DNA of 64,000 bases from Sulfuricaulis sp040901545. Lineage in GTDB: Bacteria; Pseudomonadota; Gammaproteobacteria; Acidiferrobacterales; Sulfurifustaceae. Location: positions 1 through 64,000 of the forward strand of contig NZ_JBBDYL010000038.1 in the NCBI RefSeq assembly GCF_040901545.1. The letters are read 5' to 3'. The notes beneath the pieces were generated by a model, which did not search any database, was not told the origin of the DNA, and saw only the letters and a program-made list of their open reading frames with translations. Positions within the stretch are counted from its first letter, which is position 1. Every line of letters begins with the position of its first letter. Position numbers and translations under genes: made by a program. Positions 29,266 through 38,401 of the stretch are shown one piece after another.

Positions 29266-29359
29266 GAAATTCTGTGCATCTCACGCGGAGACGTGCCGGA
29301 AGAGCGGCAATTATGGAGGAAAAGCGTTGAGACTTGAAGCTTGCTACAGCCGGAAAAGA

Positions 29360-30289
29360 TTATTTTGTGCTTACCTGTTGCAGGTACCGCATGGGGTTGA
29401 CTGATGCTCCGTTGCGAACAACCTCAAAATGCAAATGCGGCCCGGTGGAGCGCCCCGATGTACCAACCAGGGCAATGGCCGTTCCCTTTTTCACCCTGTC
29501 TCCCACCTTGACCAGCGTAGCACTGCTGTGGGCGTAACGGGTGATCAGGCCGGACTCATGCGTGACTTCAACCAGCAGCCCATATCCGGCTTTCTCGCCA
29601 CTGTGTGATACAACCCCGTCACCGACGGCGAGCACGGATGAACCCATGTGCGAGGCGATATCCACGCCTTCGTGCATGGAATGATGCCCGTTGAACGGAT
29701 CCGCGCGCATGCCGTATCCGGATGAGATCCATCCGCCTTCCACCGGCCAGCCGGAGGGTGTGACAGCGGCATTGAGCTTGCGGTCGAGGAGCAGGTTTTC
29801 CAGCGCGGCCAGTCGCTCCTGCTGACGTTCCACTTCCAGGGTCAGGCGATCGATGGATGACATCAGATCGGGAGGGCTGGACAGCACGCTGGCCTTTTCC
29901 GGGCCACCCATGGCGGCGTCGGCTGAAAAATTGAATTCGCGGGTATCAAGACCGGCCATCCGGGTAAGCCGGCTGCCGAGCGCATTAAGCCGCAGAACCT
30001 GTGCCTGGAGCTGTCCGAGACGTTGGGCCAAAGCATTAAGATGGGTTTCTGCGCGGCGTTTGGCTTCCGCAATCGCCATGCGTTGCGCCGCCAGCTCGCG
30101 TCGTTGTGCTGAAAGTAGAGAATCGGGGCTGTGAGTCGAAATCAGTTCTTGGGCATGATACGCCAGGACGCCGAAGAAGCCAGGCAAGACCACCAATGCC
30201 ACCAGCGCTATCACGATCAGATGTCGATGTGAAAGGGTGGCATTGTTTCCTTTGCCATTACGGTTGCTCGGTACAAGAATAATGTTCAT
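29360..30289 (-). CDS. M23 family metallopeptidase with coiled coil
   Basis: Predicted periplasmic, membrane-anchored peptidoglycan endopeptidase or an EnvC-like regulator. The N-terminal membrane segment is LIVIALVALVVLPGFFGVLA. A coiled-coil-rich region follows (about 60–170: RRELAAQRMAIAEAKRRAE, then VERQQERLAALENLL). The C-terminal LytM domain has the zinc pattern (HSMHEGVDIAS, then HLHFE), so the ligands look intact and the enzyme may be active. It lies between lpxC and secA where E. coli has secM. Confidence 0.9.
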   Translation of the reverse strand: MNIILVPSNRNGKGNNATLSHRHLIVIALVALVVLPGFFGVLAYHAQELISTHSPDSLLSAQRRELAAQRMAIAEAKRRAETHLNALAQRLGQLQAQVLRLNALGSRLTRMAGLDTREFNFSADAAMGGPEKASVLSSPPDLMSSIDRLTLEVERQQERLAALENLLLDRKLNAAVTPSGWPVEGGWISSGYGMRADPFNGHHSMHEGVDIASHMGSSVLAVGDGVVSHSGEKAGYGLLVEVTHESGLITRYAHSSATLVKVGDRVKKGTAIALVGTSGRSTGPHLHFEVVRNGASVNPMRYLQQVSTK

Positions 30290-30366
30290 GCCGTTACTAC
30301 CCCTTTCAACTCACATCTTCGGTTACAGCCAGCATTGCTTATCGTGTCTTTACGCCCGCACACTCA

Positions 30367-31278
30367 TCAGACAGCTGGAATGGTGCGGATGAAGGCGATC
30401 GGTGCCTCATCATTCTCGTTATAGGTGATGAGTTCCCACGCTTCCTGGTGCATGATCAGTTCACGCAACAGCCAGTTATTGAGGGAATGCCCGGATTTGT
30501 GAGCGCTGAATGCACCAATCAACGGGTGCCCCAACAAATACAGGTCCCCTATCGCGTCCAGGACCTTGTGCTTGACGAACTCATCTTCGTAACGCAGGCC
30601 GTCGTCATTGAGCACCCGAAAATCGTCGAGCACGATCGCGTTGTCCAGGCCGCCGCCGCGCGCAAGCCCCGCGGCGCGCAAAGCCTCGAGGTCTCCCATG
30701 AAACCGAAAGTCCGGGCGCGGCTTACCTCTTTCACAAAAGAGGTCGTGGAGAAGTCGACGCTCGCATTTTGAGTCGAGTCGCGAAAGGTGGGATGATTGA
30801 ATTCAATGCAGAAAGAAACCTTGAAACCCTCGAACGGTTCGAAACAGGCCCACTTGTCCCCGTCTTCCACGCGAATCCGTTTCTTGATGCGCATGAATCG
30901 TTTAGGCGCCGATTGCTCGGCTATGCCGGCGGACTGCACCAAAAATACAAACGGCCCGGCGCTGCCGTCCATGATTGGTACTTCCGCCGCCGTCAGGTCG
31001 ACATAGGCATTATCGATTCCCAGTCCGGCGAAAGCGGACATAAGATGTTCCACGGTCGAGACTCTGGCACCGTTGCTTTCAATCGTGGTCGACAGTCGTG
31101 TATCGGATACATTTTCCGGGCAGGCGCGAATTTCGACCGGCTCGGGCAAGTCAGTGCGGCGGAAGACGATACCTGTATCAGAAGTTGCCGGACGCAGAGT
31201 CAAATAAACCTTTTCTCCTGTGTGCAGCCCCACACCCGTAGCACGGATGACGTTTTTCAAAGTCCGTTGCTTGATCAT
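30367..31278 (-). CDS. lpxC: UDP-3-O-acyl-N-acetylglucosamine deacetylase
   Basis: Zinc amidase performing the first committed step of lipid A synthesis. Zinc-ligand segments are present: STVEHLMSAFAG, and LYLLGHPLIGAFSAHKSGH. The conserved GLHTGE and MDGSAGPF are intact. The length of 303 is normal. It marks the organism as a lipopolysaccharide-bearing Gram-negative. It is separated from ftsZ by 407 bp and probably has its own promoter there. Confidence 0.97.
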   Translation of the reverse strand: MIKQRTLKNVIRATGVGLHTGEKVYLTLRPATSDTGIVFRRTDLPEPVEIRACPENVSDTRLSTTIESNGARVSTVEHLMSAFAGLGIDNAYVDLTAAEVPIMDGSAGPFVFLVQSAGIAEQSAPKRFMRIKKRIRVEDGDKWACFEPFEGFKVSFCIEFNHPTFRDSTQNASVDFSTTSFVKEVSRARTFGFMGDLEALRAAGLARGGGLDNAIVLDDFRVLNDDGLRYEDEFVKHKVLDAIGDLYLLGHPLIGAFSAHKSGHSLNNWLLRELIMHQEAWELITYNENDEAPIAFIRTIPAV

Positions 31279-31685
31279 TTACTTATTTTTGATTTCCTTA
31301 AAGTATTGAAGAAAATAAATTGTCTTCGTGAAGAGCGTTCTGCATCTCCGCCAGGGCAAAAAACACATTTGTATGAGTGGCACCGATGCCTGCAATACGG
31401 CATGCAGGATATGTAATTTCGCAGAACCGGGGCGACAAAAAATCTCACTCCCTCAAGGTATTTAAGGATAAAAACCCACCCCTGTCCAGCCAAAATTCAG
31501 CGAAACGGGGTTGCGGACGGTCTAGACCGATAAATGGACCGATATGTCTCTAATAGTCCTCCTTAGCCGCCGGATCCCGTGGCGCAGCGCTTTCCGAGAC
31601 GGCGGCAGTAGCGCCCATGGAAACATGGTTCATGGCGGCTATCTGCGCCCATTGCCGAAAGAGCATTCGCCTCGGGCACTGGGCG
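31279..31685. other. ftsZ–lpxC intergenic region
   Basis: No gene is supported. The region contains a 12-bp perfect palindrome CGGTCTAGACCG (31518–31529), whose right half begins a direct repeat GACCGAT (31525–31531 and 31537–31543). Together these could form an operator of three half-sites. A short inverted repeat CCTGCA…TGCAGG lies closer to lpxC. Either could act on lpxC. I do not see a clear Rho-independent terminator for ftsZ. Confidence 0.5.
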
Positions 31686-32822
31686 CTAGTCGGCTTGTTT
31701 CCTCAAAAAAGCCGGGATATCCAGGTACTCGATTGCCGCCTCGTTGGAGACGCCGACTGGACGTTCCGTCCGGCGGTTGCGAATTACGGTCGGAGTTTCC
31801 AAATCTTCATAATCCGTAGTACCGGTGCCGGTTTTGACGACTTTGTAAGGTTGCTTGCGTTGCTTTTCCAACCCGAGTCCCGTGGCGACGATCGTGACAC
31901 GCAACTCATCATGCATCTCCGGGTCAATTACAGTCCCGATGACCACGGTGGCATCGTCGGAGGCAAAATCCTTGATGGTATTGCCAACCTCCTCGAATTC
32001 TCCGATGGACATATCGAGGCCGGCCGTAATATTGACCAGAATCCCGCGGGCACCAGATATATTGATATCCTCGAGCAACGGGCTGGAAACGGCCGCGATC
32101 GCCGCCTCGCGGGCGCGGGATGGACCGGATGCCGAGGCAGCCCCCATCATCGCCATGCCCATCTCCATCATCACCGTACGCACATCGGCAAAGTCCACGT
32201 TAATAAGCCCAGAGCGGGTGATCAGTTCCGCAATGCCCTGCACCGCGTTCTGCAACACCTGATTGGCCTTGGCGAATGCATCCAGCAGTGTTGCCTCCTT
32301 TCCGAGCACGGTCAGCAGTTTTTCGTTTGGTATCGTGATAATGGAATCTACGTATTGAGCGAGTTCCGCGATGCCTTTATCAGCCACACCCATCCGCTTG
32401 CGGCCTTCGAAGGGAAAGGGTTTGGTCACCACCGCGACAGTCAGAATATTCAAGTCCTTTGCCACCTGCGCGACTACCGGTGCCGCCCCCGTACCGGTAC
32501 CACCGCCCAATCCGGCAGTAATGAACACCATATCCGCGCCGGATAGCACTTCGGCGATGCGCTCGCGATCCTCCACAGCAGCCTGGCGGCCGATATCGGG
32601 ATTCGCCCCGCATCCCAGACCCTTAGTGAGATTGGTGCCGAGTTGCAAGATGGTTTTTGCTCGCGACTTCTTGAGCGCCTGTGAATCCGTGTTGGCGTTA
32701 ATGAATTCCACACCATCAATATCGGCGGAGACCATGTGGTCGACAGCGTTACCGCCGCCTCCGCCGACACCGATTACCTTGATAACAGCTTGCTGTCCGT
32801 AAGTATCCATTAATTCAAACAT
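31686..32822 (-). CDS. ftsZ: cell division GTPase
   Basis: Tubulin-like protein that forms the Z ring. The nucleotide-binding GGGGNAVDHM and the tubulin signature GGGTGTGAAPV are intact, with the T7-loop region NVDFADVR. The C-terminal conserved peptide is LDIPAFLRKQAD, which binds FtsA and ZipA. The length of 378 is normal. It is the last gene of the dcw cluster proper, 65 bp after ftsA. Confidence 0.98.
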   Translation of the reverse strand: MFELMDTYGQQAVIKVIGVGGGGGNAVDHMVSADIDGVEFINANTDSQALKKSRAKTILQLGTNLTKGLGCGANPDIGRQAAVEDRERIAEVLSGADMVFITAGLGGGTGTGAAPVVAQVAKDLNILTVAVVTKPFPFEGRKRMGVADKGIAELAQYVDSIITIPNEKLLTVLGKEATLLDAFAKANQVLQNAVQGIAELITRSGLINVDFADVRTVMMEMGMAMMGAASASGPSRAREAAIAAVSSPLLEDINISGARGILVNITAGLDMSIGEFEEVGNTIKDFASDDATVVIGTVIDPEMHDELRVTIVATGLGLEKQRKQPYKVVKTGTGTTDYEDLETPTVIRNRRTERPVGVSNEAAIEYLDIPAFLRKQAD

Positions 32823-32887
32823 AGCGTTGCCTCCAGTGTCGGTTTATCAAACCCAGTTGAACGATGTTTCGGCCCATTCCCCTCATT

Positions 32888-34129
32888 TCAGAAATTTCCT
32901 TGAAACCAGCTTTTCATTTTGTTCCATACTCCCTTGACTCCCACGGCCATGCCCGGTGTCTGGACATACTGTTTCCCTTCCCGGCATCGCGCGCCGTACA
33001 GCACCAGCCCGACGCCGGTAGAAAAAATCGGGTTATGCACCACGCCTTTCAAACCGCCAACGTATTGCGGAACGCCGAGTCGGACCGGCATGTGGAATAC
33101 CTCCTCCGCCAGGTCAACCGTGCCTTCCATCTTGGCGCTGCCACCGGTAAGGACAAGACCGCTCCCGATAACGTCTTCGAAACCGCTGCGTCGCAGTTCG
33201 GCCTGAACCAGACTGTAGAGTTCCTCGATGCGCGGCTCGATGACCTCAGCCAGCGTCTGGCGTGACAGCTTGCGCGGAGGACGATCGCCCACACTGGGCA
33301 CTTCAATGGTTTCGTCGCGATGCGCCAATTGCGTGAGCGCGCAGCCGTATTTCTTTTTGATGTCCTCGGCGTATTGCGTCGGTGTGCGTAATGCCACCGC
33401 GATGTCGTTGGTCACCTGATCGCCCGCGATGGGAATCACCGCGGTGTGACGGATCGCCCCGTCGGTAAACACCGAGATGTCGGTCGTGCCGCCGCCGATG
33501 TCCACCAGGCAAACGCCCAGTTCTTTTTCGTCTTCTGTCAGCGTTGACATACTTGAGGCCAGTTGCTCGAGAATGACGTCGTCCACTTCCAGACCGCAGC
33601 GCCGAACGCATTTGATTATGTTCTGCGCCGCGCTCACGGCACCCGTGACAATATGTACCTTGGCTTCCAGCCGCACGCCGCTCATGCCAATCGGCTCACG
33701 AATGCCTTCCTGCTTGTCGATGATGAATTCCTGCGGAAGAATGTGCAGCACTTTCTGGTCCGCCGGTATCGCGAGCGCGCGCGCCGCCTCGATCACGCGT
33801 TCGACATCGCTCTGTCCCACTTCCTTGTCCTTGATGGCGACGATGCCGTGCGAATTGAAGCTGGAGATGTGCGACCCCGCGATGCCGGCGTATACCGACT
33901 GGATCTGGCAACCGGCCATGAGCTCAGCCTCTTCGACGGCGCGCTGTATGGATTGCACGGTCGATTCGATGTTCACCACGACGCCTTTTTTCATCCCTCG
34001 CGAAGGATGGTGACCCACGCCGATTATCTCCACCTCTCCGGTCGGAGTGAGCTCCCCGACAATCGCCAACACCTTGGAGGTACCGATATCGAGTCCAACT
34101 ATCAATTTTTCATCGTCTCGTCTCGCCAT
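32888..34129 (-). CDS. ftsA: cell division actin-like protein
   Basis: Membrane tether for FtsZ and recruiter of later divisome proteins. Actin-fold ATP-binding motifs are visible (VGLDIGTSKVLAIVGE, DIGGGTTDI and LTGGSAKMEG). The C-terminal amphipathic helix WNKMKSWFQGNF is the membrane-targeting sequence. The length of 413 is usual. It starts two bases after the ftsQ stop. Confidence 0.98.
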   Translation of the reverse strand: MARRDDEKLIVGLDIGTSKVLAIVGELTPTGEVEIIGVGHHPSRGMKKGVVVNIESTVQSIQRAVEEAELMAGCQIQSVYAGIAGSHISSFNSHGIVAIKDKEVGQSDVERVIEAARALAIPADQKVLHILPQEFIIDKQEGIREPIGMSGVRLEAKVHIVTGAVSAAQNIIKCVRRCGLEVDDVILEQLASSMSTLTEDEKELGVCLVDIGGGTTDISVFTDGAIRHTAVIPIAGDQVTNDIAVALRTPTQYAEDIKKKYGCALTQLAHRDETIEVPSVGDRPPRKLSRQTLAEVIEPRIEELYSLVQAELRRSGFEDVIGSGLVLTGGSAKMEGTVDLAEEVFHMPVRLGVPQYVGGLKGVVHNPIFSTGVGLVLYGARCREGKQYVQTPGMAVGVKGVWNKMKSWFQGNF

Positions 34130-34131
34130 GG

Positions 34132-34947
34132 TTACCCCTTGTCAGACGTTTCCGACCGTTGTGTGCCAAGCGTCTCCGTGTGGCCGGGTGATCCGCTGAT
34201 ACCGGCCCCGTGGTCGCCAGCCAGATCAATCGCAAAGCCATTGCTGTAGCGCAGGTCGACCCGCTTGATTTCCGAACCAAGATGCGTGAGCGATTTCGCG
34301 TACACCCGGGCAAACCGTTCCAGTTTTTGCGCGGGATTTTCCTGATCGAGCACGATTTCCATGTCATTGGCGAGCGTCAGCCGCCAGGTCCGTCGTGGCG
34401 TGAGCGTGATCCGTTCCAATTGCAAACCGACCGCGGCCATGATCTGACTGAAATTTTTACTGTGCTCAAGCACTTGCGGCCCGGTACCCTCCGGGCCTTC
34501 GAGGCGCGGAAGTTCCGCGGGAAAATCTTGTCCCGTTACGGGCACCACGTCGCCCGCCTGGTTGAGAAAAGCCCCATCCCCCCAACGCGCGGTCAGCCGC
34601 TGTTCCGTGAACCGGACATGTATGTCCTGGGGCCATTGACGGCGTACCGACGCCCGATAAACCCAGGGGAGCGATTCCACACGCGCTTTTACCGCATCCA
34701 GATTCAGCAGGAAGAAATTGCCATGCACGGCATTCATCACGGTTGATTCCAGTTCCTGTTGCGTTACGTGCACGAATTCGCCTTCGAAGCGCACATGCCT
34801 GACAGGAAAATTGTCTGTGCGCAACAACCAGTCGGCACCGAATGCCAGCACCAGCAATCCGAACAACAGTGAAAACAGCAAGACCGCCGCCTTGAAAAGC
34901 CCCATGCCCGCTTCCGGTTTACCGTTGCCCGCGTCAACGTTGTACAT
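34132..34947 (-). CDS. ftsQ: cell division protein FtsQ
   Basis: Bitopic inner-membrane divisome protein that links FtsB/FtsL to the ring. There is a short cytoplasmic tail, a membrane helix (AAVLLFSLLFGLLVLAFGADWLL), then a POTRA domain beginning FPVRHVRFEG. The beta domain includes LPWVYRASVRRQWP. The length is 271. Its start lies inside the end of ddlB (14-base overlap), indicating translational coupling. Confidence 0.95.
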   Translation of the reverse strand: MYNVDAGNGKPEAGMGLFKAAVLLFSLLFGLLVLAFGADWLLRTDNFPVRHVRFEGEFVHVTQQELESTVMNAVHGNFFLLNLDAVKARVESLPWVYRASVRRQWPQDIHVRFTEQRLTARWGDGAFLNQAGDVVPVTGQDFPAELPRLEGPEGTGPQVLEHSKNFSQIMAAVGLQLERITLTPRRTWRLTLANDMEIVLDQENPAQKLERFARVYAKSLTHLGSEIKRVDLRYSNGFAIDLAGDHGAGISGSPGHTETLGTQRSETSDKG

Positions 34948-35854
34948 CGGCTGTCTCCAGAATCCGCAACACGAGTTCGTCGAAATTCATGCCCGCGTGC
35001 TTGGCCGCCTTGGGAACGAGGCTATGATCGGTCATCCCGGGCACCGTGTTCACTTCAAGCGCATACGGCTTGCCGCTGTTGTCGAGCATGAAATCCACGC
35101 GTCCCCAACCTGAGCAGCCAAGGGTGGTGAATGCGCGCCGCGCGAGGGACTGCAATTCCATTTCCTGGGCGGAAGACAGGCCGCAGGGACACAGATAGCG
35201 CGTTGTGTCGAGAATATATTTCGCCTCGTAATCGTAGAATTCACGGTCGGTTTCAATCCTGATCAGCGGCAGGGCCTGATCACCGAGAATGCTGCAGGTG
35301 ATCTCTGCGCCACCTATAAAACGTTCGGCGATAACCTGATCATCGTACTTAGCCGCCATTTCCCAGGCGGACTTCAGTTCCGCCACTGTCTTGGCTTTGC
35401 TGATACCCAGGCTCGAACCCTCGCGCACCGGTTTAACGAAAACCGGTAATCCGAGCTTTACTACGACTTCGTCCAGATCGGTCCCCGGGGCGAGCACGAT
35501 GAAATCCGGAGTCGGAATACCGGTGGCGGACCACAGGTATTTGCTGCGGAGCTTGTCCATTGCCAGCGCCGATCCCAGCACTCCACTCCCGGTATACCGA
35601 ATGTCCAGCATTTCCAGGGCGCCCTGTATCACGCCGTCCTCGCCCCAGCGGCCATGCAAGGCGATGAACACTCGCTCGAACTTTTCATCCTCAAGAATTC
35701 TCAGAGTCGATTTATCGGCATCCATCCCGCGTGCCATCACATTCTGGCGTTGCAATGCGGACAGCACGGCCTTGCCGGTTTTGAGCGAAACCTCCCGTTC
35801 GGCGGAAGGTCCGCCCATCAATACGGCCACTTTGCCGAATTTCCTGCGGCTCAT
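34934..35854 (-). CDS. ddlB: D-alanine–D-alanine ligase
   Basis: ATP-grasp ligase making the D-Ala-D-Ala dipeptide of peptidoglycan. The start chosen is MSRRKFGKVAVLMGG, with GGAGG about ten bases upstream. The family motifs VLMGGPSAEREVSL, HGRWGEDG and EVNTVPGMT are intact. The length of 306 fits DdlB. Its ATG overlaps the stop of a repeat-derived bridging frame (ATGA) that separates it from murB. Its first codons, ATGAGCCGC, match the start of that bridging frame and of the two others in the cluster. Confidence 0.96.
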   Translation of the reverse strand: MSRRKFGKVAVLMGGPSAEREVSLKTGKAVLSALQRQNVMARGMDADKSTLRILEDEKFERVFIALHGRWGEDGVIQGALEMLDIRYTGSGVLGSALAMDKLRSKYLWSATGIPTPDFIVLAPGTDLDEVVVKLGLPVFVKPVREGSSLGISKAKTVAELKSAWEMAAKYDDQVIAERFIGGAEITCSILGDQALPLIRIETDREFYDYEAKYILDTTRYLCPCGLSSAQEMELQSLARRAFTTLGCSGWGRVDFMLDNSGKPYALEVNTVPGMTDHSLVPKAAKHAGMNFDELVLRILETADVQR

Positions 35855-36105
35855 ACCGTCAACGCCTCCGTTGTGTCGGGGCCATATTGCCCATCGCATT
35901 GTCGGCGTTCGGCGGTATTCGGGCGCCGCGGAGCGTTGCCCGAGGGACCCGTTAAACGGGATCGGGCAGCGGAGCGGATGCCAGCGAGCGCGTAAGCGGC
36001 GCCTGCATCCCGCGCAGCGGTCGCATCCCCAAAGGGGCCCCTGCTCCGCGCTGCGCGGTCGCGTCGCATCCCCTCTTTCAAGAAAGCCCCTGCTCCGCGG
36101 CTCAT
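35851..36105 (-). CDS. bridging frame murB→ddlB, repeat-derived (84 codons)
   Basis: An open frame fills the whole murB–ddlB gap. Its ATG overlaps the murB stop (ATGA) and its TGA overlaps the ddlB ATG. It begins MSRGAGA and contains two degenerate copies of the core (GGAGCAGGGGC…GGGGATGCGAC) with different loops. The predicted peptide is rich in Arg, Ala and Gly and has no recognisable domain. Shine-Dalgarno-like GGAGGGG precedes its ATG and GGAGG precedes ddlB. A translated peptide is possible; a passive coupling spacer is equally possible. Confidence 0.4.
   Translation of the reverse strand: MSRGAGAFLKEGMRRDRAARSRGPFGDATAARDAGAAYALAGIRSAARSRLTGPSGNAPRRPNTAERRQCDGQYGPDTTEALTV
35938..35967. 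repeat. nested hairpin in the murB–ddlB gap
   Basis: GCCCGA/TCGGGC forms an outer stem and CCCGTT/AACGGG a perfect inner stem. No T-run follows on either strand, so it is not a simple terminator. It lies inside the bridging frame. Confidence 0.6.
36012..36105. repeat. dcw-junction repeat, divergent copies
   Basis: Two copies of the core lie head to tail. The copy next to murB (36061–36105) has the loop CTTTC-TT-GAAAG. The second (about 36012–36056) has CCCC-AAA-GGGG nested inside a perfect GCGCAGCG/CGCTGCGC stem. The hairpin is kept while its sequence differs from the CCCCAC-GCC-GTGGGG version at murD and murE. Confidence 0.65.
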
Positions 36106-37001
36106 ACCGTCCCCTCCCCGATCACGCGCACTTCCGGCTCGAGTGTCACCCCGTGGAGGTTTTCCACTACGGCCTGTATCCGGGATATCAAACGTTCGAT
36201 TTCAGCTGCCGTGGCACCACCCTGATTGACAATGAAATTTGCATGCAGCGCCGAGACGCAGGCTTGTCCCTCACAGGCGCCTTTGAGTCCGCTCGCCTCG
36301 ATGAGACGTGCCGCATGATCGTGGGGCGGATTCTTGAACACGGATCCGGCATTCGGAAGCTGCGTCGGCTGAGTGGCACCGCGCTTGGCCAGAAGTGTTT
36401 TGATCAGCGATTTGCCTTGCTTTGTTTCTCCCCTGGCAAGTTTCAAGTGCGCAGCGATAAACCATTCGTCTTGCGGTCCGTGAACCGAACGATAATTAAT
36501 CCGATAATCCGAAGCAGGGCGTTTGCGTCGGCTGCCCGTGCGGTCGATTGTTTCCACTCGATCGACGATCTGCCACGTTTCACCACCGAAGGCACCGGCA
36601 TTCATCGCGAGCGCCCCGCCGATCGTGCCGGGAATGCCGGCAAGAAATTCCGCGCCGATGAGCTGGTGCTCGGTGCAGAATCGCGCCACTTTGGCGCTGG
36701 GCACCCCGGCCTCCGCCCGCACGATCCCTTCACGGAGTACGCGCAAATTACTCAACGCGCCGCTGGTCATGATCACCGTCCCGCGCACACCGCCGTCACG
36801 CACGAGCAGGTTGCTGCCCAATCCCACCCAATGGACCGGCTCCTGCGAAGGCAGCGATTTAAGAAATCCCGCCAAGTCATCGGGATCGGCGGGTATATAT
36901 AAGTGGTCAGCCGGTCCGCCGACGCGCCAGCTGGTATGGCGTGACATGGGTTCAGCGACAAGCAATTGTCCACGGAGTTTTTGCGATTTCACCGGCATCA
37001 T
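36102..37001 (-). CDS. murB: UDP-N-acetylenolpyruvoylglucosamine reductase
   Basis: FAD- and NADPH-dependent reduction of enolpyruvyl-UDP-GlcNAc to UDP-MurNAc. The FAD-binding SRHTSWRVGGPADHL is near the N-terminus, GTIGGALAMNAGAFGGE is mid-protein, and the catalytic region PNAGSVFKNP follows. The length of 299 indicates type II (short) MurB. It overlaps the murC stop (ATGA). Its own stop overlaps the start of a repeat-derived frame. Confidence 0.96.
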   Translation of the reverse strand: MMPVKSQKLRGQLLVAEPMSRHTSWRVGGPADHLYIPADPDDLAGFLKSLPSQEPVHWVGLGSNLLVRDGGVRGTVIMTSGALSNLRVLREGIVRAEAGVPSAKVARFCTEHQLIGAEFLAGIPGTIGGALAMNAGAFGGETWQIVDRVETIDRTGSRRKRPASDYRINYRSVHGPQDEWFIAAHLKLARGETKQGKSLIKTLLAKRGATQPTQLPNAGSVFKNPPHDHAARLIEASGLKGACEGQACVSALHANFIVNQGGATAAEIERLISRIQAVVENLHGVTLEPEVRVIGEGTV

Positions 37002-38401
37002 CCGCTTTTCCTGAAAACCAGCGTCTGCGGGAGCGAAGCCGCGACATTGCCGATACTGCCGGCGCCGAGGGTGAGTACCACGTCATTGCCCCGAACCACG
37101 TCCTGCAGCTCGTGCGCGAGCGTGTTCACGTCTTCGATGAAAATCGGGTCCGTCCGGCCGCGCGCACGAATCGCGCGGCAGAGCGCGCGGCCGTCGGCAC
37201 CGCTGATGGGCGATTCCCCCGCGGCATAGACCTCGGTGACCAGCAGCAGGTCCAGGTCAGCCAGCACCGTGCTGAAATCGTCGAGCAGGTCGCGGGTACG
37301 CGTATACCGGTGCGGCTGGAATATCACGACCAATCGCCGGTCCGGCCAGCTTGCCCGTGCGGCGGCGACGGTGGCGGAAATCTCGCGTGGGTGATGTGCG
37401 TAATCGTCCACCAAAATGACGTCGCCCCCGGCACGCGAGACGCGACCGTTGATCTGAAATCTCCGTCCAATACCGGCGAAAGCGGCGAGCGCGCGCACGA
37501 TGGATTCCTGGTTCACGCCGAGCTCGTGCGCGATGCCGATCGCGGCGAGCGCATTCAGCACGTTGTGCTGTCCAGGCTGGTTGAGCTCTACCGCCATCCA
37601 GTTCTTTTGCCCGCGCAGCTCGGCCGTGAAATACATTCTGGTTTCATCCTGGCGCAGCTGGACAGCGCGCAAATCGGCATCGGGGACCGTGCCGTATGTC
37701 AACACCGGCCGATGCACCTGCGGGATGATTTCGCGCACCACCGGATCATCGAGACACACCACGGCAAGTCCGTAGAACGGGAGATGCTGCAGGAAATCGA
37801 TGAACGCCTGCTTCAGGCGGTTGAAATCACCGCCGTAGGTGCCCATATGGTCGGCGTCGATATTCGTCACGACGGCCATGAACGGGGAAAGCTGCAGAAA
37901 TGACGCGTCGCTCTCGTCGGCCTCGGCAACCAGGTACTGGCCGTGTCCCAGGCGTGCATGCGCACCCGCGCTGTTCAGGCGTCCGCCAATCACGAAGGTG
38001 GGATCGAGCCCGCCTTCGGCCAGGCAACTTGCGACGAGACTTGTCGTGGTCGTTTTGCCATGCGTGCCGGCGATGGCGATGCCGCGTTGCAGTCGCATCA
38101 ATTCTCCCAGCATCTCGGCGCGTGGAATGACCGGGATCTTGGCGGCGCGAGCCGCACGAACTTCCGGATTGGTTTCATCGACGGCTGAAGAGACCACGAC
38201 AACATCCATGCCCTTGACGAGTTGTGCGTCATGACCGATCGCCACTTTTACACCGAGCGTATTCAGACGCCGGGTATTCGGGGATTCGCGCGCATCCGAT
38301 CCCGAGACCTCGTACTGCAGGTTATGCAGCACTTCGGCGATGCCGCACATGCCCGCTCCGCCGATGCCGACAAAATGGACGCGTTGCACGCGGTCACGCA
38401 T
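36998..38401 (-). CDS. murC: UDP-N-acetylmuramate–L-alanine ligase
   Basis: Adds the first amino acid of the peptidoglycan stem. The N-terminal Rossmann region is HFVGIGGAGMCGIAEVL, the ATP P-loop is GTHGKTTTTSLVA, and VDDYAHHPREI marks the C-terminal domain. The length of 467 is normal. The start overlaps the murG stop by eight bases. Confidence 0.97.
   Translation of the reverse strand: MRDRVQRVHFVGIGGAGMCGIAEVLHNLQYEVSGSDARESPNTRRLNTLGVKVAIGHDAQLVKGMDVVVVSSAVDETNPEVRAARAAKIPVIPRAEMLGELMRLQRGIAIAGTHGKTTTTSLVASCLAEGGLDPTFVIGGRLNSAGAHARLGHGQYLVAEADESDASFLQLSPFMAVVTNIDADHMGTYGGDFNRLKQAFIDFLQHLPFYGLAVVCLDDPVVREIIPQVHRPVLTYGTVPDADLRAVQLRQDETRMYFTAELRGQKNWMAVELNQPGQHNVLNALAAIGIAHELGVNQESIVRALAAFAGIGRRFQINGRVSRAGGDVILVDDYAHHPREISATVAAARASWPDRRLVVIFQPHRYTRTRDLLDDFSTVLADLDLLLVTEVYAAGESPISGADGRALCRAIRARGRTDPIFIEDVNTLAHELQDVVRGNDVVLTLGAGSIGNVAASLPQTLVFRKSG

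Noticed and set aside
29266..29359. secM-type arrest peptide upstream of secA
   Set aside because: No short frame with a signal sequence and arrest motif; the position upstream is occupied by an M23 peptidase gene.
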